The notes below the pieces were generated by a model. It searched no databases. It saw only the letters and a list, made by a program, of their open reading frames with translations, and was not told the DNA's origin. Below, piece by piece: positions 55,023 through 64,000 of a DNA stretch of 64,000 nt. The first letter of the stretch is position 1, and each line of letters opens with the position of its first letter. The DNA is from Edaphobacter aggregans DSM 19364 (lineage in GTDB: Bacteria; Acidobacteriota; Terriglobia; Terriglobales; Acidobacteriaceae): contig NZ_JQKI01000023.1 in NCBI RefSeq assembly GCF_000745965.1, positions 1 through 64,000 on the forward strand, read 5' to 3'. The position numbers and the translations under genes were made by a program.

Positions 55023-55802
55023 ATGAGCAGCCTGTCGCACCCGGAACCACAGACCTTCGACGCAAACACCTTCGCCGCTCACACCCTCTCCTCTCCCCAA
55101 AACCTCGCCGCCATCCTCGACCACACCCTGCTCAAGACCGACGCCACCCGCGCCCAGGTCCTCCAGCTCTGCCACGAGGCCGCCTCGCACCGCTTCGCCT
55201 GCGCCATGGTCAACCCCACCTGGGTCCAGCTCGCTGCCTCCGCCCTCCAGGGAACCGGCATCCCCGTCGGCGTCGTCATCGGCTTCCCGCTCGGTGCCAC
55301 CCTCTCCGCCTCCAAGCGCGACGAGACCGCCCGCGTCCTCAAATATGGCGCCCACGAAGTCGACATGGTCCTCAACATCGGCCTCCTCAAGTCCGCCACA
55401 CACGCCGACTACGAGGCCGTCAAGCAGGACATCCGCGGCGTCGTCGAGCTCGCCCACGGCGCCGGAGCCATCGTCAAGGTCATCCTCGAGACCTGCCTTC
55501 TCACGTTCGAAGAGAAGCTCCGCGCCTCCGAGCTCGCCCTCGCCGCCGGGGCCGACTTCCTCAAGACCTCTACCGGCTTCTCCACCGGCGGAGCAACTGT
55601 CGACGACATTGCCCTGCTCCGCGGAGTCGCCGGAACCCGCGCCGGCGTCAAGGCCTCCGGCGGAGTCCGCTCCCTCGCCGACGCCTCCGCCATGCTCCAC
55701 GCCGGAGCCACCCGCATCGGCGCCAGCGCCAGCGTCAAGATCGTCTCCGAACTCTCCGATCGCCAGCCCGAATCCTCGCCGGCCCCATCATCCGGCTACT
55801 GA
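55023..55802 (+). CDS. deoC: deoxyribose-phosphate aldolase
   Basis: A 259-residue class I aldolase splitting 2-deoxyribose-5-phosphate to acetaldehyde and glyceraldehyde-3-phosphate. The Schiff-base lysine is in [16 protein letters not shown], the second conserved lysine in [13 protein letters not shown] at 55023 follows AAAGGAGAAAC. The frame stays open to 54924, but that would run into element B. It completes the pathway from cdd and deoA. No phosphopentomutase or DeoR regulator is visible nearby. Confidence 0.94.
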   Translation: MSSLSHPEPQTFDANTFAAHTLSSPQNLAAILDHTLLKTDATRAQVLQLCHEAASHRFACAMVNPTWVQLAASALQGTGIPVGVVIGFPLGATLSASKRDETARVLKYGAHEVDMVLNIGLLKSATHADYEAVKQDIRGVVELAHGAGAIVKVILETCLLTFEEKLRASELALAAGADFLKTSTGFSTGGATVDDIALLRGVAGTRAGVKASGGVRSLADASAMLHAGATRIGASASVKIVSELSDRQPESSPAPSSGY

Positions 55803-55902
55803 TGCGGGCGAGCCAGAATCCTTCCGGGATACACCAGAATCCATTCTGGAAGAGAAAACGTGAACTCCCCACAGCCCGTCAGTAGTATCATCGCCTCTTC
55901 CC

Positions 55903-57792
55903 ATGTCCACAGCCGACAAACAGCGACGTGTAGCCTCCCCCTCTGCGCCGGCGGCCCCCCAGGCCACCGCCTCTGAGCACGCCTTCGAAGGAGACTACCG
56001 GCCAAGCGCCGACGAGGCCGCCGTCGGTGCACAGCCGTCCAACATCCGCGTCGAACCCGTCCACCAGGTCGACTTCCTCCACTCCCTCGCCGACGCCCTC
56101 AACACCACCCTCGACCTAAACACCCTGATGCACCGCGTCGCGGACCTCGTTCGCGCCGTGATCGACTACCGCATCTTCGCCATCCTCCTCATCAACGACC
56201 GCACCCAGGAGCTCTGGATGCGCTTCCAGATTGGCCATACCGCCGAGGTCGAGCGTGCGCGCATCAAGATGGGCCGCGGAATCATCGGACAGTCCGCCCT
56301 CCAGCGCAGGACGCTCCGCGTCGACGACGTCTCCAAGGACGAGCACTACATCCCGGCCAACCCCAACGTCCGCTCCGAGCTCGCCGTCCCGCTCATCGTA
56401 AAAAATCGCGTCATCGGAGTCCTCGACATCGAATCCGAGATTCCCGGCTTCTTCACCGCCGAGCACCAACGCCTGCTCGAGCTGGTCGCCTCGCGCATGG
56501 CCATCGCAGTCGAAAACGCCCGCCTCTACACCCGCGTCTCGCGCCAGGCCCAGACCCTGACCGTGCTCAACGAGATCTCCCGCGAGATCACCAGCATCCT
56601 CGACCTCGACGATCTGCTCGAGCGCATCGGCCAGCTCCTTAAACGCGTCATCGACTACCACATGTTCGCCATCCTGCTCTGGAACGAGCGAACCCAGCAG
56701 TTCGAGCACCGCTTCACCTCCCGCTACGGAGAGCGCGTCTTGCGCGAGCGCAACGTCTCGCTCGGCCAGGGTCTCATCGGAACCGCCGCCCAGCTCCGCG
56801 AGCCCATCCTCGCCCCCGACGTCTGCAAAGACCCCCGCTACCTCGAGGCCAGCCCCGAGGTCCGCTCCGAGCTCGCCGTGCCGCTCATCTATAAAGGTCA
56901 GGTCATCGGCGTCATCGACCTCGAGCACACGCGGGTGAACTACTACAACGAGGACCATCAGCGCACGCTCTCCACGCTCGCGGCGCAGGTCGGCATCTCC
57001 ATCGCGAATGCCCGGCTCTACCAGCGCATCCACGAGGAAGAGCAGCGCATGGAGCGCGACCTCGAGATGGCCCGGAAGGTCCAGCTCCGCCTGATGCCGC
57101 CGCAGCCTCCGAAGCTCGATCGCGCCGAGTTTGCCGCTCGATTCATGGCGGCGCGCTCCATCGGAGGCGACATCTACGACTTCCTCGACTACGGCCCGGG
57201 CCGCATCGCCCTGGCCATCGGCGATGTGAGCGGAAAGGCTGCTCCGGCGGCACTCTACGCCGCGCTCGTCAGCGGCATCCTTCGCTCGCTGGCCACGCAA
57301 AACCTTTCACCCGCAGCCCTGCTGGCCGCGCTCAACGACCAACTCCAGGAGCGCAGGCTCGACTCCCAATATGTGACGATGCTGATCGCCATCTGGGACG
57401 ACTCCAACCAGACCCTCCAGATCGCCAACGCCGGCTCCGTGCAGCCGCTCTTCGTCTCTCTCACCTCCACCGGCTCCAGAACCTTGGTTGACGTGAAGAC
57501 CATCCAGGCCGAAGGCTTTCCCCTCGGCCTCTTCCCCGACGTCGAATATGAGGAGTTCACCCTCTCCACCCGCACCGGCGACCTGATCGTCTTCTTCTCC
57601 GACGGCATTCCGGACGCAGAGAACGCCACCGGCGAGATGTTCGGCACGGAGCGACTCGTCAAGGTCCTCAAGTCGCTCCGCCAACCCACTGCCGCCTCCG
57701 CCGTCCATGCCATCCTCGACTCTGTCTCTAAGTTTCAGGCAGGAACCGAGCACTTCGACGACGAGACGTTAGTCCTCCTCCGCGTCCTCTAG
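55903..57792 (+). CDS. SpoIIE-type PP2C phosphatase with two GAF domains
   Basis: A 629-residue cytoplasmic signalling protein. Two GAF domains (about 60-195, 235-370) share the segments VRSELAVPLI and RGIIGQSALQRRTLRVDDV-like folds. A short coiled coil (EEQRMERDLEMARKVQLRLM) leads to a C-terminal RsbU/SpoIIE PP2C domain with SIGGDIYDF, AIGDVSGKAAPAALYAAL and FFSDGIPDAENA. Such proteins dephosphorylate anti-anti-sigma factors in partner-switching. No RsbV/W pair is in the window. The start at 55903 is 100 bases after deoC. Confidence 0.88.
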   Translation: MSTADKQRRVASPSAPAAPQATASEHAFEGDYRPSADEAAVGAQPSNIRVEPVHQVDFLHSLADALNTTLDLNTLMHRVADLVRAVIDYRIFAILLINDRTQELWMRFQIGHTAEVERARIKMGRGIIGQSALQRRTLRVDDVSKDEHYIPANPNVRSELAVPLIVKNRVIGVLDIESEIPGFFTAEHQRLLELVASRMAIAVENARLYTRVSRQAQTLTVLNEISREITSILDLDDLLERIGQLLKRVIDYHMFAILLWNERTQQFEHRFTSRYGERVLRERNVSLGQGLIGTAAQLREPILAPDVCKDPRYLEASPEVRSELAVPLIYKGQVIGVIDLEHTRVNYYNEDHQRTLSTLAAQVGISIANARLYQRIHEEEQRMERDLEMARKVQLRLMPPQPPKLDRAEFAARFMAARSIGGDIYDFLDYGPGRIALAIGDVSGKAAPAALYAALVSGILRSLATQNLSPAALLAALNDQLQERRLDSQYVTMLIAIWDDSNQTLQIANAGSVQPLFVSLTSTGSRTLVDVKTIQAEGFPLGLFPDVEYEEFTLSTRTGDLIVFFSDGIPDAENATGEMFGTERLVKVLKSLRQPTAASAVHAILDSVSKFQAGTEHFDDETLVLLRVL

Positions 57793-57837
57793 TGCCAGCT
57801 GACGCTCTTCCACGGTGAAGGCGTTAGGATAGAAGTA

Positions 57838-59160
57838 ATGTCCTCCATCACGACGCAACAGACTTCGACCTCTCCCACGCCCCAGATTGTTGGTCCAGCT
57901 CGCTCCTTCCAGGGATCGGTGACGGTTCCCGGCGACAAGTCCATCTCGCACCGTTACGCGATGCTGGCCGGGCTGGCCGAGGGAACGACGCGACTGAACA
58001 ACTTCTCGACCGGAGCCGATCCGCACTCGACGCTGGGCTGCATGGAGGCGCTCGGCGCCAGTGTCGTCAAGGCCGGAACTTCGATTGAAGTGACAGGCAC
58101 CGCGGGCGCATTGCAGCAGCCCACGGGCAATCTGGACTGCGGCAACTCCGGCAGCACGATGCGCATGCTTGCGGGGATCATCGCTCCTCACCCGTACACC
58201 TTCACGCTCATAGGCGATCACTCACTGACGATGCGGCCGATGGAGCGAATCCGCAAGCCCCTGGCGGCAATGGGGGCCCGAATTGACCTCATCGACGGTC
58301 ATGCCCCGATGACGATCCACGGCGGCCCGCTCAAGGCAATCGACTTTGAGACGCCGATTCCGTCGGCACAGGTAAAAACCGCCGTGCTCTTCGCCGGCCT
58401 GCAGGCCGAAGGAACGACCAGCCTCTCGGAAGCAGTCAGGACCCGCGATCATTCCGAACACGCGCTCAGGGCCTTCGGCGCTACGCTCACGCGCAAGGGG
58501 GAGAGGCTGAGCATCGCCGGCGGCCAGCGGCTCACGGGGATCGACGCAACGGTTCCCGGAGACATCTCCTCGGCTGCATTCTTCCTCTCCGCTGCCCTGC
58601 TCTTCCCGGACTCGAACCTCGTGCTGGATTCCATCGGCATGAACCCGACGCGGGCGGCGCTGCTCGATGTCATCGCGACGCTCGGTGGAAAGATCAAGGT
58701 CCTGATGGTGGAAGAGCACAACGGCGAGATGATCGGAACCATCCAGGTGAATCGCTCGCCCGAGGGCCTGAAGGGAGCGCAGATCGCGGGAGCCTTATCA
58801 GCTCAGCTTATCGATGAACTTCCCGTGCTGGCCGCCATCGCGCCCTACACGCGTGATGGTGTGACGATCCGCGATGCAAAGGAGCTTCGCATCAAAGAGT
58901 CCGATCGTATCGCCCTGGTTGCGAAGAACCTGAAAGCGATGGGAGCTGAGCTGACCGAGTTCGAGGACGGCCTGGCAATTCCGGGCAACCAGCAGCTTCA
59001 TGGCGCGGAGATCGACTCGGGAAGCGATCATCGCATCGCGATGGCGTTTGCAATTGCCGCTCTGCGAGCGACGAGCGAGAACGTGATCCATGGCGCCGAC
59101 GCGGCCGCGATCTCGTTCCCGGAGTTCTTCCAGTTTCTGAACGAACTCGCCCAGCGATAG
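57838..59160 (+). CDS. aroA: 5-enolpyruvylshikimate-3-phosphate synthase
   Basis: A 440-residue EPSP synthase in the shikimate pathway. Substrate motifs: VPGDKSISHRYAMLAGLAEG, LDCGNSGSTMRMLAG (the PEP-binding loop), HSLTMRPMERI, PIPSAQVKTAVLFAGL, and RIKESDRIALV. The RPM and SAQxK signatures with GNSGST instead of GNAGTA place it near class II enzymes. Probable -10 TTAGGATAG just upstream of the ATG. A single-gene unit after the phosphatase gene. Confidence 0.95.
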   Translation: MSSITTQQTSTSPTPQIVGPARSFQGSVTVPGDKSISHRYAMLAGLAEGTTRLNNFSTGADPHSTLGCMEALGASVVKAGTSIEVTGTAGALQQPTGNLDCGNSGSTMRMLAGIIAPHPYTFTLIGDHSLTMRPMERIRKPLAAMGARIDLIDGHAPMTIHGGPLKAIDFETPIPSAQVKTAVLFAGLQAEGTTSLSEAVRTRDHSEHALRAFGATLTRKGERLSIAGGQRLTGIDATVPGDISSAAFFLSAALLFPDSNLVLDSIGMNPTRAALLDVIATLGGKIKVLMVEEHNGEMIGTIQVNRSPEGLKGAQIAGALSAQLIDELPVLAAIAPYTRDGVTIRDAKELRIKESDRIALVAKNLKAMGAELTEFEDGLAIPGNQQLHGAEIDSGSDHRIAMAFAIAALRATSENVIHGADAAAISFPEFFQFLNELAQR

Positions 59161-59176
59161 CCTGAACCTAAAATAG

Positions 59177-60328
59177 TTAGAGGTGATCGACCGTGGACGT
59201 GCCGGCGGCGGCGCGCTCGGCGCGGCTGGCGGCACAAGGCGGGTATAGCGTGAGCAGCTCTTCGAGAGCCACGATAACATCCCCCGCATGAACCTCGTCC
59301 AGTTGGTAGTTCGGCGGAATGTCGTCGCGATCCTCTCCGCGGAGGATGCGTACCTGCGGGAGCCCGAGCGGAAGCCACTCGATAGGCCGCTGCCAAGAAG
59401 GACCGATGACAACCATCGGCACTCCCACCGCGCGGCCAACGTGCATGGTTCCCGTGTCCAACGAGACGGCGGCATCGCTGATCGCAAGCAGCGCAGCCAG
59501 CTCGGTGACTGATGTTCGACCAGCCAGTGAAGCGCCGATGCCTCCTGCGGCCTGACGAATCTGGTCGATAAGTTCACGATCGGCGCTCGTCCCAACGTAC
59601 GCGACAGCGCAGCCGAGGACCTCGTGAGTGTGCCGGATCACCTGCGCGAAGCGGCTGGTGTGCCACCCGGTGCGCTGGCCTCCGCTGTTCTGGGTGACGA
59701 AGAGGACGAGTGGGCTGTCCTCGGGGTTGGCGATGCGGACGAGTGACTCGGCGGCGGCAAGATCGGCCGGTGAGAAGTAGACGCGAGGCTCGATGTGAGT
59801 GGGCGGCGCGCCAGCGAGCGAGGCGAGCTGGAGGTTGTTGCCTATGAGACTTCGCTGGAGATCGTAGGCGAGCGGACGATGGTAGAGGGCGCGATGGATG
59901 GTGAAGCCTCCGCGCGTCGCGGGGCCGGCGAGCAGGGCGAGCGCGGCGATGCGGGTGCGCTGGTCGGAGGCTCCGGTGAGGATCAGCGACGGGCGGACGG
60001 AGCGGCGGGCAAGCTCGGCGCCGAGGACGCTCGCGGCGGAGCGGGTTGTGGCGAGTGGATCTGGGGTCTCGATGAGGTGGTCGAGGAAGGGATGGTTGCG
60101 CAGGAGCGCGAGGCCGAGGCCGCGGGTCGCAACCGTGAGGGTGCTTGAAGGGTTTGCGCGCTTGATCGCCTCATAAACCGGCGTGAGATGGACGCAGCAA
60201 CCGAGCGGAAGCATGTATTCGAGGATCAGGATGCTCTCGGGAGAGGATGCAGGAGCTGGGCGAATGAGGCGTTCGGCGGAGAGAAGGGCGCGGGCCGAGA
60301 GGCGTATGGCGGTCTCTTTCAAAGGCAT
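59177..60328 (-). CDS. glycosyltransferase family 9 (heptosyltransferase-like)
   Basis: About 383 residues of a GT-B enzyme of the GT9/WaaC/WaaF/WaaQ kind. N-terminal ILILEYMLPLGCCVHLTPVYEAI, central helices, C-terminal nucleotide-sugar domain with FVTQNSGGQRTGWHTSRFAQ, and the acidic-Asn signature AVSLDTGTMHVGRAVGVPMV. It probably adds heptose to the lipopolysaccharide core; the nucleotide-sugar is not certain. ATG at 60328; upstream codons to 60451 lie in the bifunctional nuclease gene. Third gene of a miaB-bfn-GT9 unit. Confidence 0.83.
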   Translation of the reverse strand: MPLKETAIRLSARALLSAERLIRPAPASSPESILILEYMLPLGCCVHLTPVYEAIKRANPSSTLTVATRGLGLALLRNHPFLDHLIETPDPLATTRSAASVLGAELARRSVRPSLILTGASDQRTRIAALALLAGPATRGGFTIHRALYHRPLAYDLQRSLIGNNLQLASLAGAPPTHIEPRVYFSPADLAAAESLVRIANPEDSPLVLFVTQNSGGQRTGWHTSRFAQVIRHTHEVLGCAVAYVGTSADRELIDQIRQAAGGIGASLAGRTSVTELAALLAISDAAVSLDTGTMHVGRAVGVPMVVIGPSWQRPIEWLPLGLPQVRILRGEDRDDIPPNYQLDEVHAGDVIVALEELLTLYPPCAASRAERAAAGTSTVDHL

Positions 60329-60368
60329 TCGTTGGTCGTGCTCGCTGATCCTGTGATTCGGGGGGAAG

Positions 60369-60893
60369 CTACATCTTATAGCGGCCCATCTCGTCGTCGT
60401 TGAGGTTCTCGAGCCAGCGGCGCATCTCGTCGGCGTTGACGGTCTGGGCACCGGCGGCGGCCTGGCGTGAGTTCTCGAGGACCTCGCGGTTGACGTAGAT
60501 CGGGCAGTCCCAGCGCAGGGCTAGCGCGATGGCGTCCGACGGGCGGGCGTCCATGGCGACGGTCTCGCCTGCGTGGTCCATCCAGATGACGGCGTAAAAG
60601 GTGTCCTCGCGCAGCTCGGAGACGACGACCTTGCGGACCTCGGCGTTCAGATTGCGCGCCATGTTCTGCATTAGGTCGTGGGTCATCGGTCGCGGCGTCG
60701 CCGTCTTCTCAAGCTCGAGCGCGATGGCATTGGCCTCGAAGATCCCCACCCAGATGGGCAGCACCGTATCGCTGGCGATGTCCTTGAGGACGATGATGGG
60801 CATGTTGGTGACCGGGTCCATCATGAGGCCGCGAATCTGCATCTCGACCTCGTCGGGGGCTTGCGTCGCGGATTGGGGAGCCTGGGCGATCAT
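60369..60893 (-). CDS. bifunctional nuclease family protein (DUF151)
   Basis: A 174-residue BFN-type protein (PF02577). Core IIVLKDIASDTVLPIWVGIF, EANAIALELEK, TPRPMTHDLM, DARPSDAIALALRWDCPIYV. Plant and bacterial homologues show DNase/RNase activity in vitro; bacterial function is not well defined. The C-terminal tail ENLNDDEMGRYKM is typical. The ATG at 60893 follows the miaB stop by 3 bases; a TTG at 60899 would overlap it. Confidence 0.88.
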   Translation of the reverse strand: MIAQAPQSATQAPDEVEMQIRGLMMDPVTNMPIIVLKDIASDTVLPIWVGIFEANAIALELEKTATPRPMTHDLMQNMARNLNAEVRKVVVSELREDTFYAVIWMDHAGETVAMDARPSDAIALALRWDCPIYVNREVLENSRQAAAGAQTVNADEMRRWLENLNDDEMGRYKM

Positions 60894-60895
60894 CT

Positions 60896-62329
60896 TCAAT
60901 TCAATACGACGAGGGGTTGGGGTTGAATGGTGGCCTGAAAGGGTACCGCACCCGTCACAGCTTCGCCAATAAGGCAGTTTGGCATCGTTTTGGTGATGTA
61001 GATCGGAAGATAGCTTCCAATCGGCGGCTCGGGCGTTCCTGCCGTAAGGGTGAAGTTGACGGTCTTGTTCTGGGACGAGCGGCCTACGATCTGGCCGCGC
61101 GCCGGGTTGTAGCTCTCGACCATCACCTCGACGGTCTGGTTGAGGTGGCGGGCGTAGTGCTCGCGCTGGATCTCGCGCTGGCGGTCGTTGAGGATGCGCA
61201 GGCGCTCCGTCTTCACCTCGTCGGGGATGATGTCGGGCATCGTCACGGCGGGCGTATTGGGCCGGGGTGAGAACTTGAAGGCGAAGACGGCGTCGTACCG
61301 GACGGCGCCGAGCAGCGTAATGGTCTCCTCGAAGTCGGCTTCGGTCTCGCCCGGGAAGCCGACGATCATGTCACTGGTGATCGAGATGTCGCGCTTGGCG
61401 CCGTGAATCCAGCTCATCCGCTCCAGGTACCAGTCGCGTGTGTATTCGCGTGACATCGCGTGCAGAACGGCGGAGGAACCGGACTGGACCGGAAGGTGGA
61501 TGTGGTCGCAGATTGTTGGTGTCGCGTCGATTGCTTCGACGATGTCGCGCGTGAAGTCGCGGGGGTGCGAGGTGGTGAAGCGGACCCGCCTGATGCCCGG
61601 GATGCTGCCAACGGCGGTCAGAAGCTCGGCGAAGCTGAGGCGGCCCGAGGGGTCGCGCCAGCTGTTGACGTTCTGGCCGAGGAGCTGGATGTCGGTGAAG
61701 CCCTGAGCGGCCATGCGGCGGGCCTCGACGAGGACGGAGGCCGAGGTGCGGGAGCGCTCCTTGCCGCGCGTGTAGGGCACGACGCAGTAGGCACAGAACT
61801 TGTCGCAGCCCTCGATGATGGTGATGTAGCCGCGGTGCGGGTTGGAGCGGACGGTGAACTCGGTGTCGAAGGTCTCGTCGGTCTGGCGGTCGTCGAGGCC
61901 GGTGATTCGGGTCTCGCCGGCCTCGAGGCGCTGCAACATGCCGGGCAGGTTGCGGTAGGAGGCTGAGCCGGCGACGATCGAGACATAGGGGGCGCGCTCG
62001 AAGATGCGCTCGCCCTCCTGCTGGGCGACGCAGCCGATGACGGCAAACTTCTTACCCTCGCCCTGCATGCGCTTGTATTCATTCAGCCGGTGGAAGACCT
62101 TCTGCTCGGCCTTGTCGCGGATGGAACAGGTGTTGTAGAGGATGAGGCCGGCCTCGGCCTCGTCGGAGACCTGGGTGTAGCCTTCGTGCTCGAGGGTGCC
62201 GATGACCTTCTCCGAGTCATGGGCGTTCATCTGGCAGCCGAAGGTCTCGATATAAAACGTCTTGCTCACGGGAACAGTATATCGTTCGGCGCCGTCTTCC
62301 CTGCCGGGTTGTTCTGTAAATGCCGTCAT
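60896..62329 (-). CDS. miaB: tRNA-2-methylthio-N6-dimethylallyladenosine synthase
   Basis: A 477-residue radical-SAM methylthiotransferase modifying A37 of tRNAs. Order: N-terminal UPF0004 domain with three cluster cysteines (ETFGCQMN, YNTCSIRDKAEQ, VIGCVAQQEG), the radical-SAM motif in EGCDKFCAYCVVPYTRG (CxxxCxxC), and the C-terminal TRAM domain. The start may be GTG at 62269 (VSKTFYIETFGCQ) instead of 62329. The intergenic element copy C lies directly upstream. Confidence 0.94.
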   Translation of the reverse strand: MTAFTEQPGREDGAERYTVPVSKTFYIETFGCQMNAHDSEKVIGTLEHEGYTQVSDEAEAGLILYNTCSIRDKAEQKVFHRLNEYKRMQGEGKKFAVIGCVAQQEGERIFERAPYVSIVAGSASYRNLPGMLQRLEAGETRITGLDDRQTDETFDTEFTVRSNPHRGYITIIEGCDKFCAYCVVPYTRGKERSRTSASVLVEARRMAAQGFTDIQLLGQNVNSWRDPSGRLSFAELLTAVGSIPGIRRVRFTTSHPRDFTRDIVEAIDATPTICDHIHLPVQSGSSAVLHAMSREYTRDWYLERMSWIHGAKRDISITSDMIVGFPGETEADFEETITLLGAVRYDAVFAFKFSPRPNTPAVTMPDIIPDEVKTERLRILNDRQREIQREHYARHLNQTVEVMVESYNPARGQIVGRSSQNKTVNFTLTAGTPEPPIGSYLPIYITKTMPNCLIGEAVTGAVPFQATIQPQPLVVLN

Positions 62330-62354
62330 CTGCCTTGATCCACCCCCTCCCTGC

Positions 62355-62490
62355 CAAATGTGTGCAAACTATTCAAACGAGAGAATATAGCCGGGTACTT
62401 CGGTACGGCGTGTTCTCCATGTTACGTGCAAAGACGAAAGCCCGGCTCGTGAAGCCGGGCTTTGCTTTATTCCTGATTTAAGAATAGCAG
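62355..62490 (+). ncRNA. three-copy intergenic element, copy C (candidate small RNA)
   Basis: Inverted relative to copies A and B. Box TGTGTGCAAACTATTCAAAC (62359-62378), hairpin GAGAATATAGCCGGGTAC / GTACGGCGTGTTCTC with TTCG loop (62381-62417), GC hairpin AAAGCCCGGCT / AGCCGGGCTTT (62437-62447, 62453-62463) followed by GCTTTATT, then the palindrome-like ATTCCTGATTTAAGAAT (62469-62485). As a plus-strand transcript it would start near 62385 and end at the T-rich tract near 62470. The opposite reading makes it a leader of miaB. Confidence 0.5.
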
Positions 62491-62713
62491 GTCGTGTCAA
62501 GGTGTTCGCTGAAAAGGCGGACTTTTTGCTTTGTTTATAAGGAGATAGCTAGTGGGTTGCCAGGTCGGGCCTTCATTCAGCCCTTGGGTTTCGCGTTTCC
62601 CTTACCCTGGGAGTTGCCCCCATGCGGGTATGGGTCGGGCCTTTGGCCCTTGGAAGCAGGCTGGCAGAAAGCAGCGCCTTCGGCGCCTGGGCGAAGAGAG
62701 GAAGGAGCACCCA
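62491..62713. other. intergenic, stem-rich CCTT/GGCC sequence
   Basis: Contains repeated pieces CGGGCCTTCATTCAGCCC (62566-62583), CGGGCCTTTGGCCCTTGG (62636-62653) and CGCCTTCGGCG, each able to fold back. Such strings recur as intergenic repeats in related genomes. No gene seen. Confidence 0.4.
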
Positions 62714-63997
62714 CTATGGCGCGAGCGTGTAGACGTCGAATCGTTCGAGGGTGGAGGGCTGACGGCGGTACTGCGACCAGGCGGCAGCGAAGGCGGGACT
62801 GCGCTCGAACCACGCCAGGAGGTCGATGTTCTTGCCTTCGAGGCCTTGGCAGGTGCTCTCCACACGGCAGCGCTCGACGAGGACGACCTTGGGGCGCCAC
62901 CGGTTGAGATCCTCGGTGGTCTCACGGCGCTGGAGATCGGCCAGGTAGGCGACGGTCTCGGGCGGCAGGCGCTTGAAGGGCGCCGAGGGATTTTTGGCGC
63001 CGGTCTCGTTCTGCAGGATGGCTGGGATGAGCCAGAGATGGGCGAAGCGGCCTCCCCAGTCGAGATGAAAGTAGTAGGCGCTGGCCAGAGGCACCACTCC
63101 GGTAGAGATGGCATAGACCGTAGTGGAGGGCGGCAGGCGCGAGAAGACGGGGTCCACTTCGGTGTAGACGTGGTTGGGAAGCTTCGCGTTGAGCGGGCCC
63201 GAGAGGCCGCAGAGGAGAAGAGCGGCGGCGGAGAGTCCGGTGAGGCGTCGTGCCCGGGAGAGCCGCCCGAAGTATGGAGAGAGCAGATCGATGCCGAGCC
63301 ACGTGATGGCGAGGAGAAGAAAGGCCCGGTAGGGATACCGATGATATTGCCAGTCGGTGTGCTGAAGGTCATAGGCGATGAAGGCGGCGAAGCTGGCAAG
63401 TAACAGGCCGGAGGAGGTCGCCGGATCGCACAGACGCCGGCGGAGGAGATACCACGCGATGAAGAGGATCCCGATCAGAAGGAGATATACGCTGGAGTTG
63501 ACTGCGAGGGCGAGGGTGGTGGAGGTTCCGAGCCCCCAGTAGGTGTCGAAGAGCAACGGCAGCGTGCGGGTGCGGTAGCGCGGCGTGGCGACCAGAACGA
63601 GAAGAAGGATCAAGATGCCGGTCGCGGCGAAGGAGATGATCTGCGGTGAGAGGATACGGCGGAAGCTGCGTGTCTGGATGGCGCGAAGGAACTCAAACGC
63701 GAGGACGACGAGGATGAAATGGGGCTTAAGCCAGACGGCGAGGCCGGCGCAGGTGCCGATTACACACCGCTCCCAGAGTAAGAGACGCGAGGGATCGGGC
63801 GCGGTCGAGGCCAGGAGATAGGGCAGCAGTAGGATGACGACGAGGTGCTCTCGCTGGCCGAAGTCGTAGCCGCCGACGGCGAAGAGAACCATGACGGTGA
63901 AGCAGCCGAGGAGTCCGAGCGAGAACGCGTTGGTAATGGCCGAGGAGCGGGTGCGATAGACGATAGAGGTGCACCACAGAGTCGCGACGAGGACCAT
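62714..63997 (-). CDS. polytopic membrane protein, possibly GT-C glycosyltransferase (5' end cut)
   Basis: 427 residues visible, with the N-terminus probably outside the window. At least nine hydrophobic helices lie in the first 300 residues (LGLLGCFTVMVLFAVGGYDF; HLVVILLLPYLLAS; ILILLLVLVATP; VYLLLIGILFIAWYL and others), then a soluble C-terminal part (VYAISTGVVPLASAYYFHL; WERSPAFAAAWSQYRR-like). The early GQREH motif and the arrangement resemble ArnT/GT39-type enzymes that use polyprenyl-phosphate sugars. No catalytic DxD can be confirmed in this part. Function is inferred from topology. Confidence 0.6.
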   Translation of the reverse strand: MVLVATLWCTSIVYRTRSSAITNAFSLGLLGCFTVMVLFAVGGYDFGQREHLVVILLLPYLLASTAPDPSRLLLWERCVIGTCAGLAVWLKPHFILVVLAFEFLRAIQTRSFRRILSPQIISFAATGILILLLVLVATPRYRTRTLPLLFDTYWGLGTSTTLALAVNSSVYLLLIGILFIAWYLLRRRLCDPATSSGLLLASFAAFIAYDLQHTDWQYHRYPYRAFLLLAITWLGIDLLSPYFGRLSRARRLTGLSAAALLLCGLSGPLNAKLPNHVYTEVDPVFSRLPPSTTVYAISTGVVPLASAYYFHLDWGGRFAHLWLIPAILQNETGAKNPSAPFKRLPPETVAYLADLQRRETTEDLNRWRPKVVLVERCRVESTCQGLEGKNIDLLAWFERSPAFAAAWSQYRRQPSTLERFDVYTLAP

Positions 63998-64000
63998 CGC

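Overview
The window reads as a chromosomal segment of a GC-rich soil bacterium of the phylum Acidobacteriota, class Terriglobia (Granulicella / Terriglobus / Edaphobacter-like). The main reasons are an Oar-type TonB-dependent receptor with an N-terminal carboxypeptidase-regulatory domain and a remnant of a second one, several lineage-typical small secreted proteins, and strongly GC-biased codons on both strands. This placement rests on recognised protein families, not on a marker-gene tree. I saw no rRNA, tRNA, CRISPR array, transposase or phage structural gene.

Layout. 0.5-2.6 kb: tryptophan catabolism (kynA-kynU). 2.9-6.8 kb: a decayed stretch with three gene remnants (a lectin-like repeat protein, a UPF0182 membrane protein, a TonB-receptor tail) around one intact secreted protein. 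7.2-15.6 kb: FAD-linked oxidase, large TonB-dependent receptor, CheX, gltX, GNAT. 15.7-20.9 kb: small secreted protein, then a divergent pair made of an alginate-lyase-like enzyme with a duplicated C-terminal module and a Tat-exported phospholipase C. 21-27 kb: aldo/keto reductase, cold-shock protein, alanine-type aminotransferase, TlpA/DsbD-alpha redox pair, methyltransferase. 27-35 kb: kdsD, a membrane-protein insertion, a broken GNAT, proS, a class A PBP and two convergent overlapping CPBP proteases. 35-45 kb: a chemotaxis-type operon (cheA-cheW-cheY-cheB-cheR) followed by an lhr helicase; cheA has lost one reading frame and an internal piece. 45-55 kb: nucleoside salvage (cdd, deoA, later deoC), a Dps-like ferritin with a [2Fe-2S] ferredoxin, a sigma-54 activator, NlpC/P60 hydrolase, sugar acetyltransferase, exported RidA, LLM flavoprotein. 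55-64 kb: GAF-SpoIIE phosphatase, aroA, a heptosyltransferase-like GT9, a bifunctional nuclease, miaB and the cut end of a polytopic membrane protein.

How the genes fit together. Several sets look like functional units: kynA-kynU (4-base overlap), tlpA with a free-standing DsbD-alpha domain (coupled), proS with the PBP gene, the che operon (overlapping genes), cdd-deoA-(deoC) for pyrimidine deoxyribonucleoside use, DPSL-ferredoxin, and miaB-bfn-GT9 on one strand.

The most unusual signal is non-coding. An intergenic element of about 130-170 bp occurs three times (23.3, 54.8 and 62.4 kb). Each copy has the same order of parts: a short palindrome, a terminator-like GC hairpin, a second imperfect hairpin and a conserved GAATACTTTGCACA box. 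Read from the box towards the GC hairpin, each copy looks like a small RNA gene ending in an intrinsic terminator. The window also has more broken genes than expected (cheA, UPF0182, two GNAT/hypothetical frameshifts, a duplicated kdsD tail, and a chimeric ORF made from pieces of two nearby genes).
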